19,431 nt of DNA from Acidobacteriota bacterium (GCA_003509065.1 DODG01000159.1:1592-21022), one strand, 5' to 3'. Counted from the stretch's first letter, positions 1 to 9,147 are shown. Notes: a model not told the origin generated them from the letters alone. Translations and numbers: made by a program.

Positions 1-268
1 TCGACTGCACACGATTGCGCACAAGGGAACGTTGTGATGCAACAGTGAGAACTAGCTGTCTATTTCCAGGGTAACGACTAAGATCAAACCAAGAAAATGC
101 AGCCGGTGATGCTTGGTTCGCATCGCAGTCCGTGAGACAGGTATACTTAATAGAACCAGCGTTAGAAAAGTCGGTGGGTGTGACCTAGTCGACGGTGACG
201 AAGGCACATAGCAATCTAATTGACCAGGGTAACCCAGGTGTCAATCGACATTTTCAAATTGGAGTCGC
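1..268. other. Upstream non-coding stretch, no gene recognised
   Basis: All three + frames meet a stop within the first 74 bases, and no coding sequence was recognised. Visible structure is slight. The 10-base direct repeat CCAGGGTAAC occurs at 66-75 and 224-233. A 7-bp inverted repeat, AACCAAG (87-93) with CTTGGTT (112-118), could form a hairpin. A TATACT hexamer (142-147) and a TTGACC hexamer (220-225) resemble -10 and -35 boxes but neither has a good partner at normal spacing. The promoter of the downstream tRNA is presumably here but was not located. The first 70 bases could hold the tail of an upstream gene; this cannot be decided. Confidence 0.4.
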
Positions 269-355
269 GCGAAAGTGGCGGAACTGGCAGACGCGCCGGA
301 TTTAGGATCCGGTAGCCGCAAGGCTATGGGGGTTCAACTCCCCCCTTTCGCACCA
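269..355 (+). tRNA. tRNA-Leu (anticodon UAG)
   Basis: The full cloverleaf can be drawn. The acceptor stem is GCGAAAG (269-275) with CTTTCGC (345-351). The anticodon stem is CCGGA (296-300) with TCCGG (308-312), around the loop TTTAGGA, which puts UAG at 303-305 and decodes CUA. A long class II variable arm is closed by AGCC/GGCT (314-324), as expected for leucine. The T stem is GGGGG (328-332) with CCCCC (340-344), around TTCAACT. A discriminator A (352) and an encoded CCA (353-355) finish the gene. It lies 82 nt upstream of tig on the same strand with no obvious terminator between them, so read-through into tig is possible. Confidence 0.97.
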
Positions 356-375
356 TCACAGTAACCGCTAATCAC

Positions 376-408
376 TTCAGGCTTCCTCAAAATCTTGTGC
401 GGCCTGAA
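376..408 (+). other. Inverted repeat between tRNA-Leu and tig
   Basis: TTCAGGC (376-382) is exactly complementary to GCCTGAA (402-408), giving a 7-bp stem with a 19-nt loop. No T tract follows on the + strand, so it is not a classical intrinsic terminator. It could be a 5'-UTR hairpin of tig, a tRNA 3' processing element, or chance. Confidence 0.3.
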
Positions 409-437
409 AGTAAGAATCCGTCAGTTTGTAATTAATC

Positions 438-1739
438 ATGAAAACAGAATTTGTTGACATCAGCGATACGGAAAAGAATCTCGTCTTCGAGATTTCAAGT
501 GACGTAGTAGACGCCGAGATCGAACGTGTTGCACTAAATTATAGACAATCCGCTCGTATACCTGGCTTTCGACGCGGTAAAGTGCCAAAAAAAATTGTGC
601 GACAGCGTTTTCGAGATCAGATTCTCCACGATGTCGCACACGAATTAATACCACGCGCAGTTGACGATGCATTGCGGGAGCGTGGACTGGAACCTATCGA
701 AACGCCGAGCATTCGTGATGGCTTAGTCAAAGAAGGCGAAGCGCTTACATTTACCGCCTGTTTTGAAACAGTTCCACCTATTGACCTTGGTGACTATGGA
801 GCGCTTTCATCGTCCCGACCGTCCACAGAGATTAGCGATAACGATATCGAGCAGGCATTCACGCGATTACGTGACCAAGCGGCACGTTTTGACCCAGTTG
901 AAGATCGACCGGTTCAACAAGCCGATTCTGTAATCTTAGATTTAACACGACAGGTTGAACACCACGATAAGGTTGACAAATCAACACCAACTGAACCAGA
1001 ACGACACGAAGATATTGCCGTTGAGATTGGTGCATCGATCAACCCTCCTGGTTTCGATAAAGAACTTCTTGGTCTTGAAGTTGGTGCGACTAAAGAATTC
1101 ACGTTGTCTTACCCAATGGACTACACACCAAAAGAGTTAGCGGGGGTGAAAGCAAGCTACTCAGTAACGATCAAAGCTATAAAAAGCCGAGTCGTGCCGG
1201 AACTGGATGATGAATTCGCTAAAGATATTGGTCCCTTTGATTCTCTCGGCGAATTACGTGAACAAATCGTCGAAAACCTGCAGCGTGAATCCGAAGAAGC
1301 AGCAGATCAACAAGTGCGCGCAAATGTACTGAAACAAATGTCCGGACGTGCACAATTCGAAGTGCCTGAAGTGCTGGTGAAGAAAGAGACCGACCGACGA
1401 GTTGAAGAACTCGCACGGCGATTAATCCAGCAACAGGTCGACCCAATGAAAGCAAATATTAACTGGGAAGAGTTCCGAGAACAGCAGCACGAACCTGCAA
1501 TCGAGGCAGTGCGTAGCGCATTGGTACTTGATGAAATTGCACGCCGAGAAAATCTCACCGTCGATGATACAGACATCGATCGTGAAGTTGCCCGCTATGC
1601 AGAACGTGCTGGTCGTACACCTGCAGCCCTTCGAGCACGATTGGAAAAAGAAGGTGGATTACATCGTCTGCAGACAAGTGTCCGTCGTGAAAAAGCTGTT
1701 GATTTTTTGCTATCGCGTACAACAATTGCAACAGCGTAA
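438..1739 (+). CDS. tig: Trigger factor (ribosome-associated chaperone)
   Basis: Trigger factor docks at the ribosomal exit tunnel and shields nascent chains. The 433 residues match the usual family length (E. coli, about 432). The ribosome-binding signature GFRRGKVP sits at residues 43-50 of the N-terminal domain. A FKBP-like domain covers roughly 160-248, and the helical chaperone arms follow to the C-terminus. The FKBP region looks degenerate: the EEFEGG-type loop of E. coli is replaced by a charged stretch (172-192), and the IPGF pocket motif reads PPGF (203-206), so prolyl isomerase activity may be weak or lost; this is inference from remembered sequence. The ATG has no clear Shine-Dalgarno. 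It opens the tig-clpP-clpX-lon run, 41 nt before clpP. Confidence 0.96.
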   Translation: MKTEFVDISDTEKNLVFEISSDVVDAEIERVALNYRQSARIPGFRRGKVPKKIVRQRFRDQILHDVAHELIPRAVDDALRERGLEPIETPSIRDGLVKEGEALTFTACFETVPPIDLGDYGALSSSRPSTEISDNDIEQAFTRLRDQAARFDPVEDRPVQQADSVILDLTRQVEHHDKVDKSTPTEPERHEDIAVEIGASINPPGFDKELLGLEVGATKEFTLSYPMDYTPKELAGVKASYSVTIKAIKSRVVPELDDEFAKDIGPFDSLGELREQIVENLQRESEEAADQQVRANVLKQMSGRAQFEVPEVLVKKETDRRVEELARRLIQQQVDPMKANINWEEFREQQHEPAIEAVRSALVLDEIARRENLTVDDTDIDREVARYAERAGRTPAALRARLEKEGGLHRLQTSVRREKAVDFLLSRTTIATA

Positions 1740-1780
1740 GAACTTAATAATCCTTTATATTCAGAAATTGAGAAAAATCA

Positions 1781-2383
1781 ATGAATGACGAACGAGCACA
1801 ATTGGTACCAATGGTTGTCGAGCAGACCAATCGAGGCGAGCGCGCTTACGATATTTTTTCTCGCCTCTTGAAAGACGGTATCATTTTCCTTGGTTCAGCG
1901 CTTGACGACGCAGTTGCTAATCTTGTCATCGCACAGATGTTGTTTCTTGAAGGAGAAGATCCAGATCGAGACATTTTGCTGTACATCAATAGTCCTGGCG
2001 GCTCAATTTCTGCTGGTCTTGCGATTTACGACACCATGCAATTTATTAAACCAGATGTGCAAACTTATTGTATTGGGCAAGCAGCTTCAATGGCAGCTGT
2101 GCTACTAGCCGCGGGAACCAAAGATAAGAGATTTTCGCTGCCAAATTCACGAATTGTGATTCATCAGCCATTAATGTCTGGGCTTGGCGGACAAGCAACC
2201 GATATTGATATTGCCGCCCGTGAAATTGTTCGGATTCGTGAACGCCTTAACAAAATTCTAGTTGAACACACAGGCCAGTCCATTAAACGTATCCAAACAG
2301 ATACTGAGCGAGATTACATCATGTCGGCCGAACAGGCTCAGGAATACGGTATCATTGATGATGTCATTCGTAAGCGTGGTTAA
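1781..2383 (+). CDS. clpP: ATP-dependent Clp protease, proteolytic subunit
   Basis: ClpP forms the tetradecameric serine-protease barrel that degrades substrates fed by Clp ATPases in the cytoplasm. The 200 residues are full length. The catalytic triad is visible: Ser103 in GQAASMAAV, His128 in RIVIHQP and Asp178 in ERDYIMSA. The SPGG oxyanion-forming strand is at 71-74. The N-terminus is short with no obvious long propeptide. The gene lies 41 nt after tig and 37 nt before clpX, so protease and unfoldase are probably made from one transcript. The ATG is preceded only by a weak purine stretch (GAGAAAA), not a clear Shine-Dalgarno. Confidence 0.98.
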   Translation: MNDERAQLVPMVVEQTNRGERAYDIFSRLLKDGIIFLGSALDDAVANLVIAQMLFLEGEDPDRDILLYINSPGGSISAGLAIYDTMQFIKPDVQTYCIGQAASMAAVLLAAGTKDKRFSLPNSRIVIHQPLMSGLGGQATDIDIAAREIVRIRERLNKILVEHTGQSIKRIQTDTERDYIMSAEQAQEYGIIDDVIRKRG

Positions 2384-2420
2384 CATATATTATTGATAGC
2401 TGATCATCCGAGTCTAAAAC

Positions 2421-3671
2421 ATGGTTAAGCAACCCAGCCAGCCAGAAACTCCTCGGTGCTCGTTCTGCAACAAAGATCAGAACGATGTTCGCAAACTCAT
2501 TGCCGGCCCTAATGTCTTTATCTGCGATGAATGTATAGAGGTTTGTAATGACATCGTCGCGGATGACAAACAGTTCGAAACACACAGCACTTCTCGCCCT
2601 TCACTTCCGGTGCCCACAGAAATTAAAAAATTCTTGGATGATTACGTTATTGGCCAGGAACAGACGAAGAAGAAACTGGCTGTAGCCGTTTACAACCATT
2701 ACAAGCGTATTGAAATCCAACAGCAGACACGAAACAAAAAGGAAATCGAACTAACAAAATCAAACATTCTCTTAATCGGTCCGACTGGGACTGGAAAAAC
2801 GCTTCTAGCTCAAACTCTTGCCAAAATCTTGTCGGTTCCCTTTACCATCGTGGATGCTACCACGCTGACGGAAGCTGGTTACGTCGGTGAAGATGTCGAA
2901 AACATTATCCTCAAACTCCTACAAGCAGCAGGTGGCGACATCGAAAAATGCCAACAAGGGATCATTTACGTAGACGAAATTGATAAGATCTGCCGTAAAG
3001 ACGAAAATCCTTCTATCACGCGTGATGTATCCGGAGAAGGTGTACAACAGGCACTGTTAAAAATTATCGAAGGAACAGTTGCTCATGTTCCTCCACAAGG
3101 TGGGCGAAAGCATCCACATCAAGAGTTTTTTCAGGTTGATACGACCAATATCCTCTTTATCTGTGGTGGTGCTTTTGTTGGATTGGACCGAATCATTCAA
3201 AACCGCATAGGTAAAAGCGGCCTAGGCTTTCATGCGGACATCAAGTCGTTAGACCAAAGTGAGATTGGGTCGACTTTGGAACGCATAGAGCCCAACGACT
3301 TAATTCGTTACGGTCTGATTCCTGAATTCGTGGGCCGTTTACCGGTTGTCGGCACACTTCATGAACTCGACAAACCTGCTTTGATTCAAATTCTCACACA
3401 ACCCCGTAACGCTATCGCTCGGCAATACCAAAAACTCCTTGAATATGAGAACGTAAAACTTCGATTTACAGACGATGCGCTTGACGCGATCGCTGATGCC
3501 ACACTTGAGCGCAAAATTGGTGCACGCGGGCTTCGCATGATTATTGAAGATTTGATGCTCGATATCATGTACACGTTGCCAAGCGAAAAAAAGATCACCG
3601 AATGCGTGATCACCCGCGATGTCGTGCTCTCAAAGGAAAAACCTATTACAATGTATGAAAAGGCCGGCTAA
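2421..3671 (+). CDS. clpX: ATP-dependent Clp protease, ATP-binding unfoldase ClpX
   Basis: ClpX is the hexameric AAA+ unfoldase that selects and threads substrates into ClpP. The 416 residues are family-typical. The N-terminal zinc-binding domain has Cys13, Cys16, Cys35 and Cys38. Walker A GPTGTGKT is at 120-127 and Walker B ending DEID at 185-188. The substrate-gripping pore loop GYVG is at 153-156 and the RKH pore loop at 229-231. A ClpP-docking IGF-type loop is present as LGF (268-270), and the sensor-2 motif GAR is at 367-369. All functional loops are intact, and a ClpP partner is encoded just upstream. No Shine-Dalgarno is evident before the ATG; translation may depend on the preceding clpP. 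Confidence 0.98.
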   Translation: MVKQPSQPETPRCSFCNKDQNDVRKLIAGPNVFICDECIEVCNDIVADDKQFETHSTSRPSLPVPTEIKKFLDDYVIGQEQTKKKLAVAVYNHYKRIEIQQQTRNKKEIELTKSNILLIGPTGTGKTLLAQTLAKILSVPFTIVDATTLTEAGYVGEDVENIILKLLQAAGGDIEKCQQGIIYVDEIDKICRKDENPSITRDVSGEGVQQALLKIIEGTVAHVPPQGGRKHPHQEFFQVDTTNILFICGGAFVGLDRIIQNRIGKSGLGFHADIKSLDQSEIGSTLERIEPNDLIRYGLIPEFVGRLPVVGTLHELDKPALIQILTQPRNAIARQYQKLLEYENVKLRFTDDALDAIADATLERKIGARGLRMIIEDLMLDIMYTLPSEKKITECVITRDVVLSKEKPITMYEKAG

Positions 3672-3713
3672 ACAAGCGGCGGAAATTAATTCATCTCAGT
3701 GTAAATAGCCATT

Positions 3714-6098
3714 ATGGAAACTTACGAAACAATCCCGATTGTTCCATTAAGAGACGTTGTCGTGTTTCCCCACATGATGATGCCATTTGTAATCGGTCGA
3801 CCATCGTCAACACGAGCACTGGAGCATTCCTTACTAGGAGATAAGCGTATCTTCCTGGCAGCACAACATGACGCAGCTAACGATGATCCCACCCCGAATG
3901 ATATCTACACGATGGGCTGCGTCGCTAACATCGTGCAAAGCCTGAAATTACCAGATGGCAATATCAAGGTACTAGTCGAAGGTGTGGACCGAGCTCGCAT
4001 CATGGAATGGAAAGAAGACAAAGGCTTTTACCGTGTTGAGATCAAGGTCATAGAAAAGAAAAACGACGGCAGTAGTAACGTCGAAGACACGATGAACCGA
4101 GTTATGTCCTTGTTTGAACAGTACGTCAAACTGTCGAACAACATGCACTACGACACTATAGTCGCGGCCGTAAGAGTAGACGACCCTGACAAACTCGCTG
4201 ATACGATTGCGGCGAACTTGGCCCTGAGTGTTGAAGACAAGCAGAATCTCCTGGAAATCATTTCTCCGCTTGACCGCCTGAATCGTATTATCAGTCTTCT
4301 TGAGACCGAGGTTGATAAATTACAGGTCGACCGACGCGTTCAAACTCGTGTAAAAAGACAAATGGAGAAGGCGCAGAAAGAATATTACTTAAATGAGAAA
4401 ATGAAAGCGATCCAGAAAGAACTGGGACGCAAAGAAGACAAGGGCAACGAAATAGACCAACTTAAGGAAAAAATAGAAGAATCGAAAATGCCTAAGGATG
4501 TGGCGGAAAAGGCGACCCAAGAACTTGAACGACTTGAAGCCATGCCACCCATGTCTGCCGAGGCAACCGTCTCTCGTAATTACCTTGACTGGCTGATTGC
4601 AGTACCGTGGCATAAACGATCACGGGAAAGTCGAGACTTAAAACGGGCAGAAAAAATTCTAAATGAAGATCATCATGGTCTTGAAAAAATTAAGGATCGC
4701 ATTCTTGAGTTTCTCGCCGTTCGCACTCTCGTAAAGAAGCCTAAGGGCACCATTCTGACTTTTGCTGGACCGCCTGGGGTTGGTAAAACATCTCTTGCCA
4801 AGTCAATTGCGCGTGCAATTAATCGTAAGTTCGTGCGCCTCTCAGTAGGTGGCGTACGTGATGAAGCCGAAATTCGCGGACACCGACGCACCTACATCGG
4901 CGCGTTTCCCGGTCAAGTCATACAGATGATGAAGAAGGCCGGCACCGTGAACCCTGTTTTTTTGCTAGACGAAATAGACAAAATGTCTATGGATTTTCGA
5001 GGCGATCCATCATCGGCGCTGCTTGAAGTTTTGGATCCTGAACAAAATCACACATTCCTCGATCATTATCTTGACGTCGAGTTCGATTTATCAAATGTGA
5101 TGTTTATATGTACTGCGAACGTGATGCATACTGTGCCACAAGCGTTACGTGATCGAATGGAAGTGCTGCAACTAGCCGGTTATACGGAATTAGAAAAAAT
5201 CGAAATTGCGCGACGTTTCCTATCGCCCAAGGCATTACCAGCGGCTGGCCTAAGTAAAAAGAATATTGTCTTTACTGATGAATCGTTTGCAAAGATCATC
5301 CAACGGTACACTCGGGAAGCGGGCGTCCGTAATCTAGAGCGAGAAATTTCGTCGGTCTGCCGTAAGGTTGCCCGTAAGGTTGTCCTTACAGGTAAATCGT
5401 TTTACGAAGAAATCACAGCTGAAAAAGTTACTGAGTATCTTGGTGTGCCACGATTTAGACCGTCTATGGCCGAAGCACAAAATGAGGTTGGAGTTGCCAC
5501 GGGTTTAGCGTGGACGGAGGCTGGTGGCGAACTATTGGTAACCGAAGCAACGCTCATGTCTGGACGTGGTCGACTAACGCTAACAGGTCAGCTGGGTGAG
5601 GTTATGCAGGAATCAGCTCAAGCAGCCATGAGTTATGTTCGGTCCACGGCTCACGAAATTGGCATAACGCGTGATTTTCATCGTCGAACCGACGTGCATA
5701 TCCACGTGCCGGAGGGGGCAATCCCTAAGGACGGTCCCTCGGCTGGCATCACTCTGGCAACAGCGCTAGTCTCAGCCCTGGCCAACGTGAAAACACGTCG
5801 TGACGTCGCCATGACTGGTGAAATCACACTCCGCGGTAAAGTGCTACCAATTGGAGGCCTTAAGGAGAAGGTACTGGCCGCTCACCGTGCCGGATTAAAA
5901 AATATTATCCTTCCAAAAGATAACGAGAAGGATCTAAGTGACATCCCAAAGAATGTATTGGATACCCTCAACTTGTATATGGTCGAAACAATGGACGAAG
6001 TGTTAAAAATCGCCATGTCAGAGCCGCTGCAGTCCAACCTGTCTGCGGATGCCAGTGGAGAGACTAAACCCGTGTCGGATGACACGATAACGCACTAA
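3714..6098 (+). CDS. lon: ATP-dependent Lon protease
   Basis: Lon is a cytoplasmic homohexameric AAA+ protease that removes misfolded and short-lived regulatory proteins. The 794 residues match LonA proteins. The N-terminal substrate-binding (LAN) domain starts at about residue 6 ([16 protein letters not shown]). A coiled-coil region spans about 190-275. The AAA+ module has Walker A GPPGVGKT (352-359) and Walker B ending LLDEID (417-422). The C-terminal protease domain carries Ser676 in PKDGPSAG and Lys719 in GLKEKV, spaced 43 residues apart as in the E. coli Ser-Lys dyad. An acidic tail of about 25 residues ends the protein. It follows clpX by 42 nt, so both main energy-dependent proteases share a locus. 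Confidence 0.98.
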   Translation: METYETIPIVPLRDVVVFPHMMMPFVIGRPSSTRALEHSLLGDKRIFLAAQHDAANDDPTPNDIYTMGCVANIVQSLKLPDGNIKVLVEGVDRARIMEWKEDKGFYRVEIKVIEKKNDGSSNVEDTMNRVMSLFEQYVKLSNNMHYDTIVAAVRVDDPDKLADTIAANLALSVEDKQNLLEIISPLDRLNRIISLLETEVDKLQVDRRVQTRVKRQMEKAQKEYYLNEKMKAIQKELGRKEDKGNEIDQLKEKIEESKMPKDVAEKATQELERLEAMPPMSAEATVSRNYLDWLIAVPWHKRSRESRDLKRAEKILNEDHHGLEKIKDRILEFLAVRTLVKKPKGTILTFAGPPGVGKTSLAKSIARAINRKFVRLSVGGVRDEAEIRGHRRTYIGAFPGQVIQMMKKAGTVNPVFLLDEIDKMSMDFRGDPSSALLEVLDPEQNHTFLDHYLDVEFDLSNVMFICTANVMHTVPQALRDRMEVLQLAGYTELEKIEIARRFLSPKALPAAGLSKKNIVFTDESFAKIIQRYTREAGVRNLEREISSVCRKVARKVVLTGKSFYEEITAEKVTEYLGVPRFRPSMAEAQNEVGVATGLAWTEAGGELLVTEATLMSGRGRLTLTGQLGEVMQESAQAAMSYVRSTAHEIGITRDFHRRTDVHIHVPEGAIPKDGPSAGITLATALVSALANVKTRRDVAMTGEITLRGKVLPIGGLKEKVLAAHRAGLKNIILPKDNEKDLSDIPKNVLDTLNLYMVETMDEVLKIAMSEPLQSNLSADASGETKPVSDDTITH

Positions 6099-6166
6099 TT
6101 TAAGCCTAGACGACGCAAGGAAGCCACTGGCTTGGAGATTCGTCTCGGTTCTAGTGAGTATCTTCG

Positions 6167-6808
6167 GTGAAGATCGTTTCAGCCGAATTTGTAACGAGTA
6201 CCTGTGACAACACCGGCTTACCGAAGCCGGGTGAGCCACAAGTAGTATTCGTGGGCCGTTCAAACGTCGGAAAGTCAAGCCTAATCAATGCTTTGGCGTC
6301 TCGTCGAATCGCGCGAACAAGTCGTACTCCTGGCAAGACGCGACTGATCAACGTCTATAAGTTGCGTTTAGCGCAAACAGGACAGGGCATATCTTCGATA
6401 CACCTTTTAGATTTACCTGGTTATGGATTTTCACGAGGTAGCCGAACCCAAGCTACAAGTTTTGCCGAACTTACGGATTCCTATTTCGGACAGTTTACTG
6501 TTAACACAAAGTTTCAATCGCATTCCGTGGAACAGCACTATGTGGCCAATGTGATGTTATTAATTGATAGTCGTCATCTAGGTCTCGCTTCTGACTTAGA
6601 CGCGCTCGATTGGTTACACAGCCAGGGTTGCCGCACTGTAGTCATCGGCACGAAAGTCGATACCTTATCTCGCGCACAGCGCAACCGAGCCGACCAAGCA
6701 CTGGAAAAATCCTTCGGCACCTCGGGATTGTTTGTTTCGTCTAAGACCGGTAAAGGAATGAATGAACTCTGGAAAACAATTATCGCAATGAGCACCCCTC
6801 AACCATAA
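6167..6808 (+). CDS. engB: EngB/YihA (YsxC) family ribosome-biogenesis GTPase
   Basis: This TRAFAC-class GTPase family acts in late assembly of the large ribosomal subunit. The 213 residues hold all G motifs: G1 GRSNVGKS (30-37), the TSRTPGKT switch region (51-58), G3 DLPGYG (82-87), G4 TKVD (162-165) and G5 SSKTG (191-195). The GTG start gives MKIVSAEF, which lines up with the B. subtilis YsxC N-terminus as I remember it. No good Shine-Dalgarno precedes it. Relative to E. coli and B. subtilis proteins there seems to be an insertion of about ten residues around 111-124, between the YF and the strand before SRH. It lies 68 nt after lon and only 5 nt before rho, so it is most likely in the same transcription unit. 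Confidence 0.94.
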   Translation: MKIVSAEFVTSTCDNTGLPKPGEPQVVFVGRSNVGKSSLINALASRRIARTSRTPGKTRLINVYKLRLAQTGQGISSIHLLDLPGYGFSRGSRTQATSFAELTDSYFGQFTVNTKFQSHSVEQHYVANVMLLIDSRHLGLASDLDALDWLHSQGCRTVVIGTKVDTLSRAQRNRADQALEKSFGTSGLFVSSKTGKGMNELWKTIIAMSTPQP

Positions 6809-6813
6809 GACAA

Positions 6814-7986
6814 ATGCGAGACACTGATACGACCGAAGGCATACTTGAGAAACTTCCTAACGGGTTCGGATTCCTTAGGACTCCCGCTTCGAACTACCTG
6901 CCCGGACCTGAAGATGTTTATCTCTCCAAAACACAAATCAAGAAGTTAGATCTGCAGACAGGTGACATCATTTCAGGGCAAGTGCGACAAGCACGGAACG
7001 GCGAGCAGTATGCATCGATATCAAGAATAGACACGGTTAATTTTGAACCACCGGAACGAATACATCAACGTCTACTATTCGAAAACCTGACGCCCCTTTA
7101 TCCAGATAAGCAGCTTTCCCTCGAAACCACACCTGAAGATCTATCTACTCGAGTTTTGGATCTCATGGTGCCAATCGGAAAAGGCCAGCGCGGTCTCATC
7201 GTTGCAGCACCGCGCACCGGGAAAACAATGCTGCTACAGAAAATCGCACATGGTGTCGCCACTAATCATCCTGATGCCCATTTAATTGTGATGTTGATCG
7301 ACGAGCGACCAGAGGAAGTCACTGACATGCAGCGCTCAATACGTGGAGAAGTTGTCGCGTCTACCTTCGACGAACCTTCCCAACGGCACATTCAGATAGC
7401 TGAAATCGTTCTTGAAAAAGCGAAGCGCCTTGTTGAACATCGCCAAGATGTCGTAATTTTACTCGATTCAATTACGCGTCTAGCCCGCGCATATAATTCT
7501 ACGATCGCATCTTCTCGTAAGGTTTTATCCGGAGGTATCGACAGTAATGCACTTCAACGTCCGAAGCGTTTCTTTGGTGCCGCACGAAATGTAGAACAAG
7601 GTGGCTCACTGACAATGATTGCCACTGCCCTTGTTGACACAGGATCGCGCATGGATGATGTTATCTTCGAGGAATTTAAGGGTACAGGTAACCTGGAAAT
7701 TCATCTTGACCGTAAACTTGCAGATCGACGAATATATCCGTCGATCGACGTGCAAAAGAGTGGCACCCGCAAGGAAGAGCTCCTCATTGCTCCAGACCAA
7801 TTGCAAAAAATTTGGGTTCTGCGGAAGGTATTGAATCCGCTTGAACCCCAAGAGTGTATGGAATTGTTGCTTAGCAAGATGGGAAAGACCAAGAATAATG
7901 AAGAATTTCTAGCATCGATTTCTAAGATGAATGGAGCGAACACCAACACCAGAGAAAACAGGTCGAGACGCACACGCAGCCGGTGA
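6814..7986 (+). CDS. rho: Transcription termination factor Rho, lacking the N-terminal helical bundle
   Basis: Rho is a hexameric RNA-dependent ATPase/translocase that terminates transcription. The 390 residues begin almost directly in the cold-shock-like RNA-binding domain (GFGFLR at 17-22, DVYLS at 34-38). The helical bundle that fills about the first 47 residues of E. coli Rho is absent. Walker A AAPRTGKT is at 131-138, with Arg where E. coli has Lys. The IDERPEE motif (162-168), the [13 protein letters not shown] segment (216-228), the Q loop around KRFFGAARN (251-259) and the R loop EFKGTGN (287-293) are intact. A basic Arg-rich tail ends the protein (380-390). The engB stop is 5 nt upstream, leaving no room for a longer N-terminus unless it overlapped engB in another frame. 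Confidence 0.97.
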   Translation: MRDTDTTEGILEKLPNGFGFLRTPASNYLPGPEDVYLSKTQIKKLDLQTGDIISGQVRQARNGEQYASISRIDTVNFEPPERIHQRLLFENLTPLYPDKQLSLETTPEDLSTRVLDLMVPIGKGQRGLIVAAPRTGKTMLLQKIAHGVATNHPDAHLIVMLIDERPEEVTDMQRSIRGEVVASTFDEPSQRHIQIAEIVLEKAKRLVEHRQDVVILLDSITRLARAYNSTIASSRKVLSGGIDSNALQRPKRFFGAARNVEQGGSLTMIATALVDTGSRMDDVIFEEFKGTGNLEIHLDRKLADRRIYPSIDVQKSGTRKEELLIAPDQLQKIWVLRKVLNPLEPQECMELLLSKMGKTKNNEEFLASISKMNGANTNTRENRSRRTRSR

Positions 7987-7995
7987 GCATCGACA

Positions 7996-8004
7996 TGCTA
8001 TAAT
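7996..8004 (+). promoter_or_regulatory. Extended -10 promoter for rpmE inside the 3' end of rho
   Basis: TGCTATAAT (7996-8004) is a perfect extended -10 element (TGn followed by TATAAT). The position 17 bp upstream has no recognisable -35 box, which extended -10 promoters can tolerate. The predicted start of transcription is about 8011, leaving a leader of roughly 25 nt before the rpmE start. This would let L31 be made independently of the long upstream operon. Confidence 0.55.
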
Positions 8005-8022
8005 AATATCTTCAACTACATC

Positions 8023-8030
8023 GGAAGGAG
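8023..8030 (+). promoter_or_regulatory. Shine-Dalgarno that fixes the rpmE TTG start
   Basis: GGAAGGAG ends 5 nt before the TTG at 8036. It is the strongest ribosome-binding site on this arm, and it marks TTG as the start rather than the upstream in-frame ATG at 7931, which lies within rho. Confidence 0.8.
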
Positions 8031-8035
8031 AACGC

Positions 8036-8296
8036 TTGAAGGAAGGGATCCATCCTAAGTACTACGAAGTCGAGGCCCACTGTGCTTGTGGCGCAACGTG
8101 GAATACTCGTTCGACAAAGCCAGAACTGCGTTTAGAAATCTGCTCCAGTTGTCATCCGTTCTTTACTGGAAAACAGAAGCTAGTTGACACAGAAGGCCGC
8201 GTCGAGCGTTTTACGAAGAAGTACGGAGCTCAAACGGTCGAAAACCAAATGAAACTTCGCACAGCACGCAAGAAAGACAAAGCCAAGTCCGCATGA
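8036..8296 (+). CDS. rpmE: 50S ribosomal protein L31, zinc-binding (C+) form
   Basis: L31 is a component of the large ribosomal subunit in the central protuberance and inter-subunit bridge. From the TTG start the product is 86 residues and opens [11 protein letters not shown], matching the conserved L31 N-terminus. The four zinc ligands of the C+ type are Cys16, Cys18, Cys36 and Cys39 (CAC and CSSC), followed by the hallmark HPFFTGKQ (40-47) and GRVERF (54-59). The basic tail (about 73-86) is longer than in E. coli. The open frame continues upstream to an ATG at 7931, but those 35 residues overlap rho and are not conserved L31 sequence. It ends the + strand run; 71 nt separate it from a convergent gene. 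Confidence 0.96.
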   Translation: MKEGIHPKYYEVEAHCACGATWNTRSTKPELRLEICSSCHPFFTGKQKLVDTEGRVERFTKKYGAQTVENQMKLRTARKKDKAKSA

Positions 8297-8367
8297 GTGG
8301 CGTCGATTGCTGGAACGAACAGTAATGCTCCCGTTTGATCTACACGTACACCATTGCAGCGTGATTA
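8297..8367. other. Convergent gap between rpmE and the SDR gene
   Basis: In these 71 nt between facing gene ends I see no hairpin followed by a T tract on either strand. Termination of the + strand operon is therefore unexplained here; Rho-dependent termination is one possibility. Confidence 0.4.
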
Positions 8368-9147
8368 TTAAATCAGCGAACGAGACTGACAACCATCGAC
8401 CGTAATACAAGCTCCACTCACCCAACTTGCTCGTTCAGACGCAAGAAACGCAACCACCTGCCCGACCTCGTCGGCTTGTCCAAATCTACCAAACGGTAAT
8501 TCATATTCAATAAATTTCGCCATGCCCTCAGGATCTTCTTGTTGGCGTCGGTGCCATGAACCACCTGGAAACGAGATCGAACCCGGCGCTACACTATTAA
8601 CGCGTATGCCGTCAGGCGCGAGTTGCCTCGCCATGGATTTGGCTAAACTAACTTCGGCCGCCTTGACGGCATTGTAAGTCATCCGTCCACCCGATTCACG
8701 TCCCCAGATCGACGCAATCATAATGATCGCACCCCGGCCAGCCCGACGCATGTGAGGCACGGCTAGTCGTGATGCTCGAATGGCTGGATACAATGTAAAG
8801 TCTAGGGCCTCACGCCAGTCCTCATCGGTAGTCTGCACAATATCTCCACCACCAGCTTGGCCCACATTGTTAACAAGCACATCTAGACGACCAAATCTCG
8901 CAATAGAACTATTAATTACTGTGGCAATGCCATCTGTCGTGGTTACATCGGCTGGAACAGCGAACACCCTATCTGATTGACCAGCTACTTCTTGTAACTC
9001 TTGTTCGGCTTTGGCTAACTGATCATGTGTGCGCGCACAAATACATACTCGACATCCTTCCGTTACCAACACACGAGCACTTGCAAAACCTAGGCCTCGA
9101 CTCGAGCCCGTTATGACTGCAACCTTATCTTTTAGTTCGAGTTCCAT
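8368..9147 (-). CDS. Short-chain dehydrogenase/reductase (SDR) family oxidoreductase
   Basis: This is a classical SDR of 259 residues, predicted to be a cytoplasmic NAD(P)-dependent oxidoreductase; the substrate is unknown. The Rossmann glycine motif TGSSRGLG is at 13-20, the NNVG motif at 93-96, and the catalytic Ser146, Tyr158 and Lys162 (YNAVK) are present. PG at 188-189 and a C-terminal VSG...VDG segment are family-typical. Alignment from the conserved Trp111 places Thr118 where the fourth catalytic residue, Asn, is usual. Arg39 after the second strand leans towards NADPH, but this is a weak inference. It follows nrdJ on the same strand across an intrinsic terminator, so it is probably transcribed separately. 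It resembles FabG-like reductases without being assignable to FabG. Confidence 0.9.
   Translation of the reverse strand: MELELKDKVAVITGSSRGLGFASARVLVTEGCRVCICARTHDQLAKAEQELQEVAGQSDRVFAVPADVTTTDGIATVINSSIARFGRLDVLVNNVGQAGGGDIVQTTDEDWREALDFTLYPAIRASRLAVPHMRRAGRGAIIMIASIWGRESGGRMTYNAVKAAEVSLAKSMARQLAPDGIRVNSVAPGSISFPGGSWHRRQQEDPEGMAKFIEYELPFGRFGQADEVGQVVAFLASERASWVSGACITVDGCQSRSLI

Noticed and set aside
376..408. Hairpin after tRNA-Leu as an intrinsic terminator
   Set aside because: No T tract follows and the loop is 19 nt, so it is listed only as an inverted repeat.
7931..8035. ATG at 7931 as the start of the L31 gene
   Set aside because: It lies inside rho, the added 35 residues are not L31-like, and the TTG at 8036 has a strong Shine-Dalgarno and matches the conserved N-terminus.
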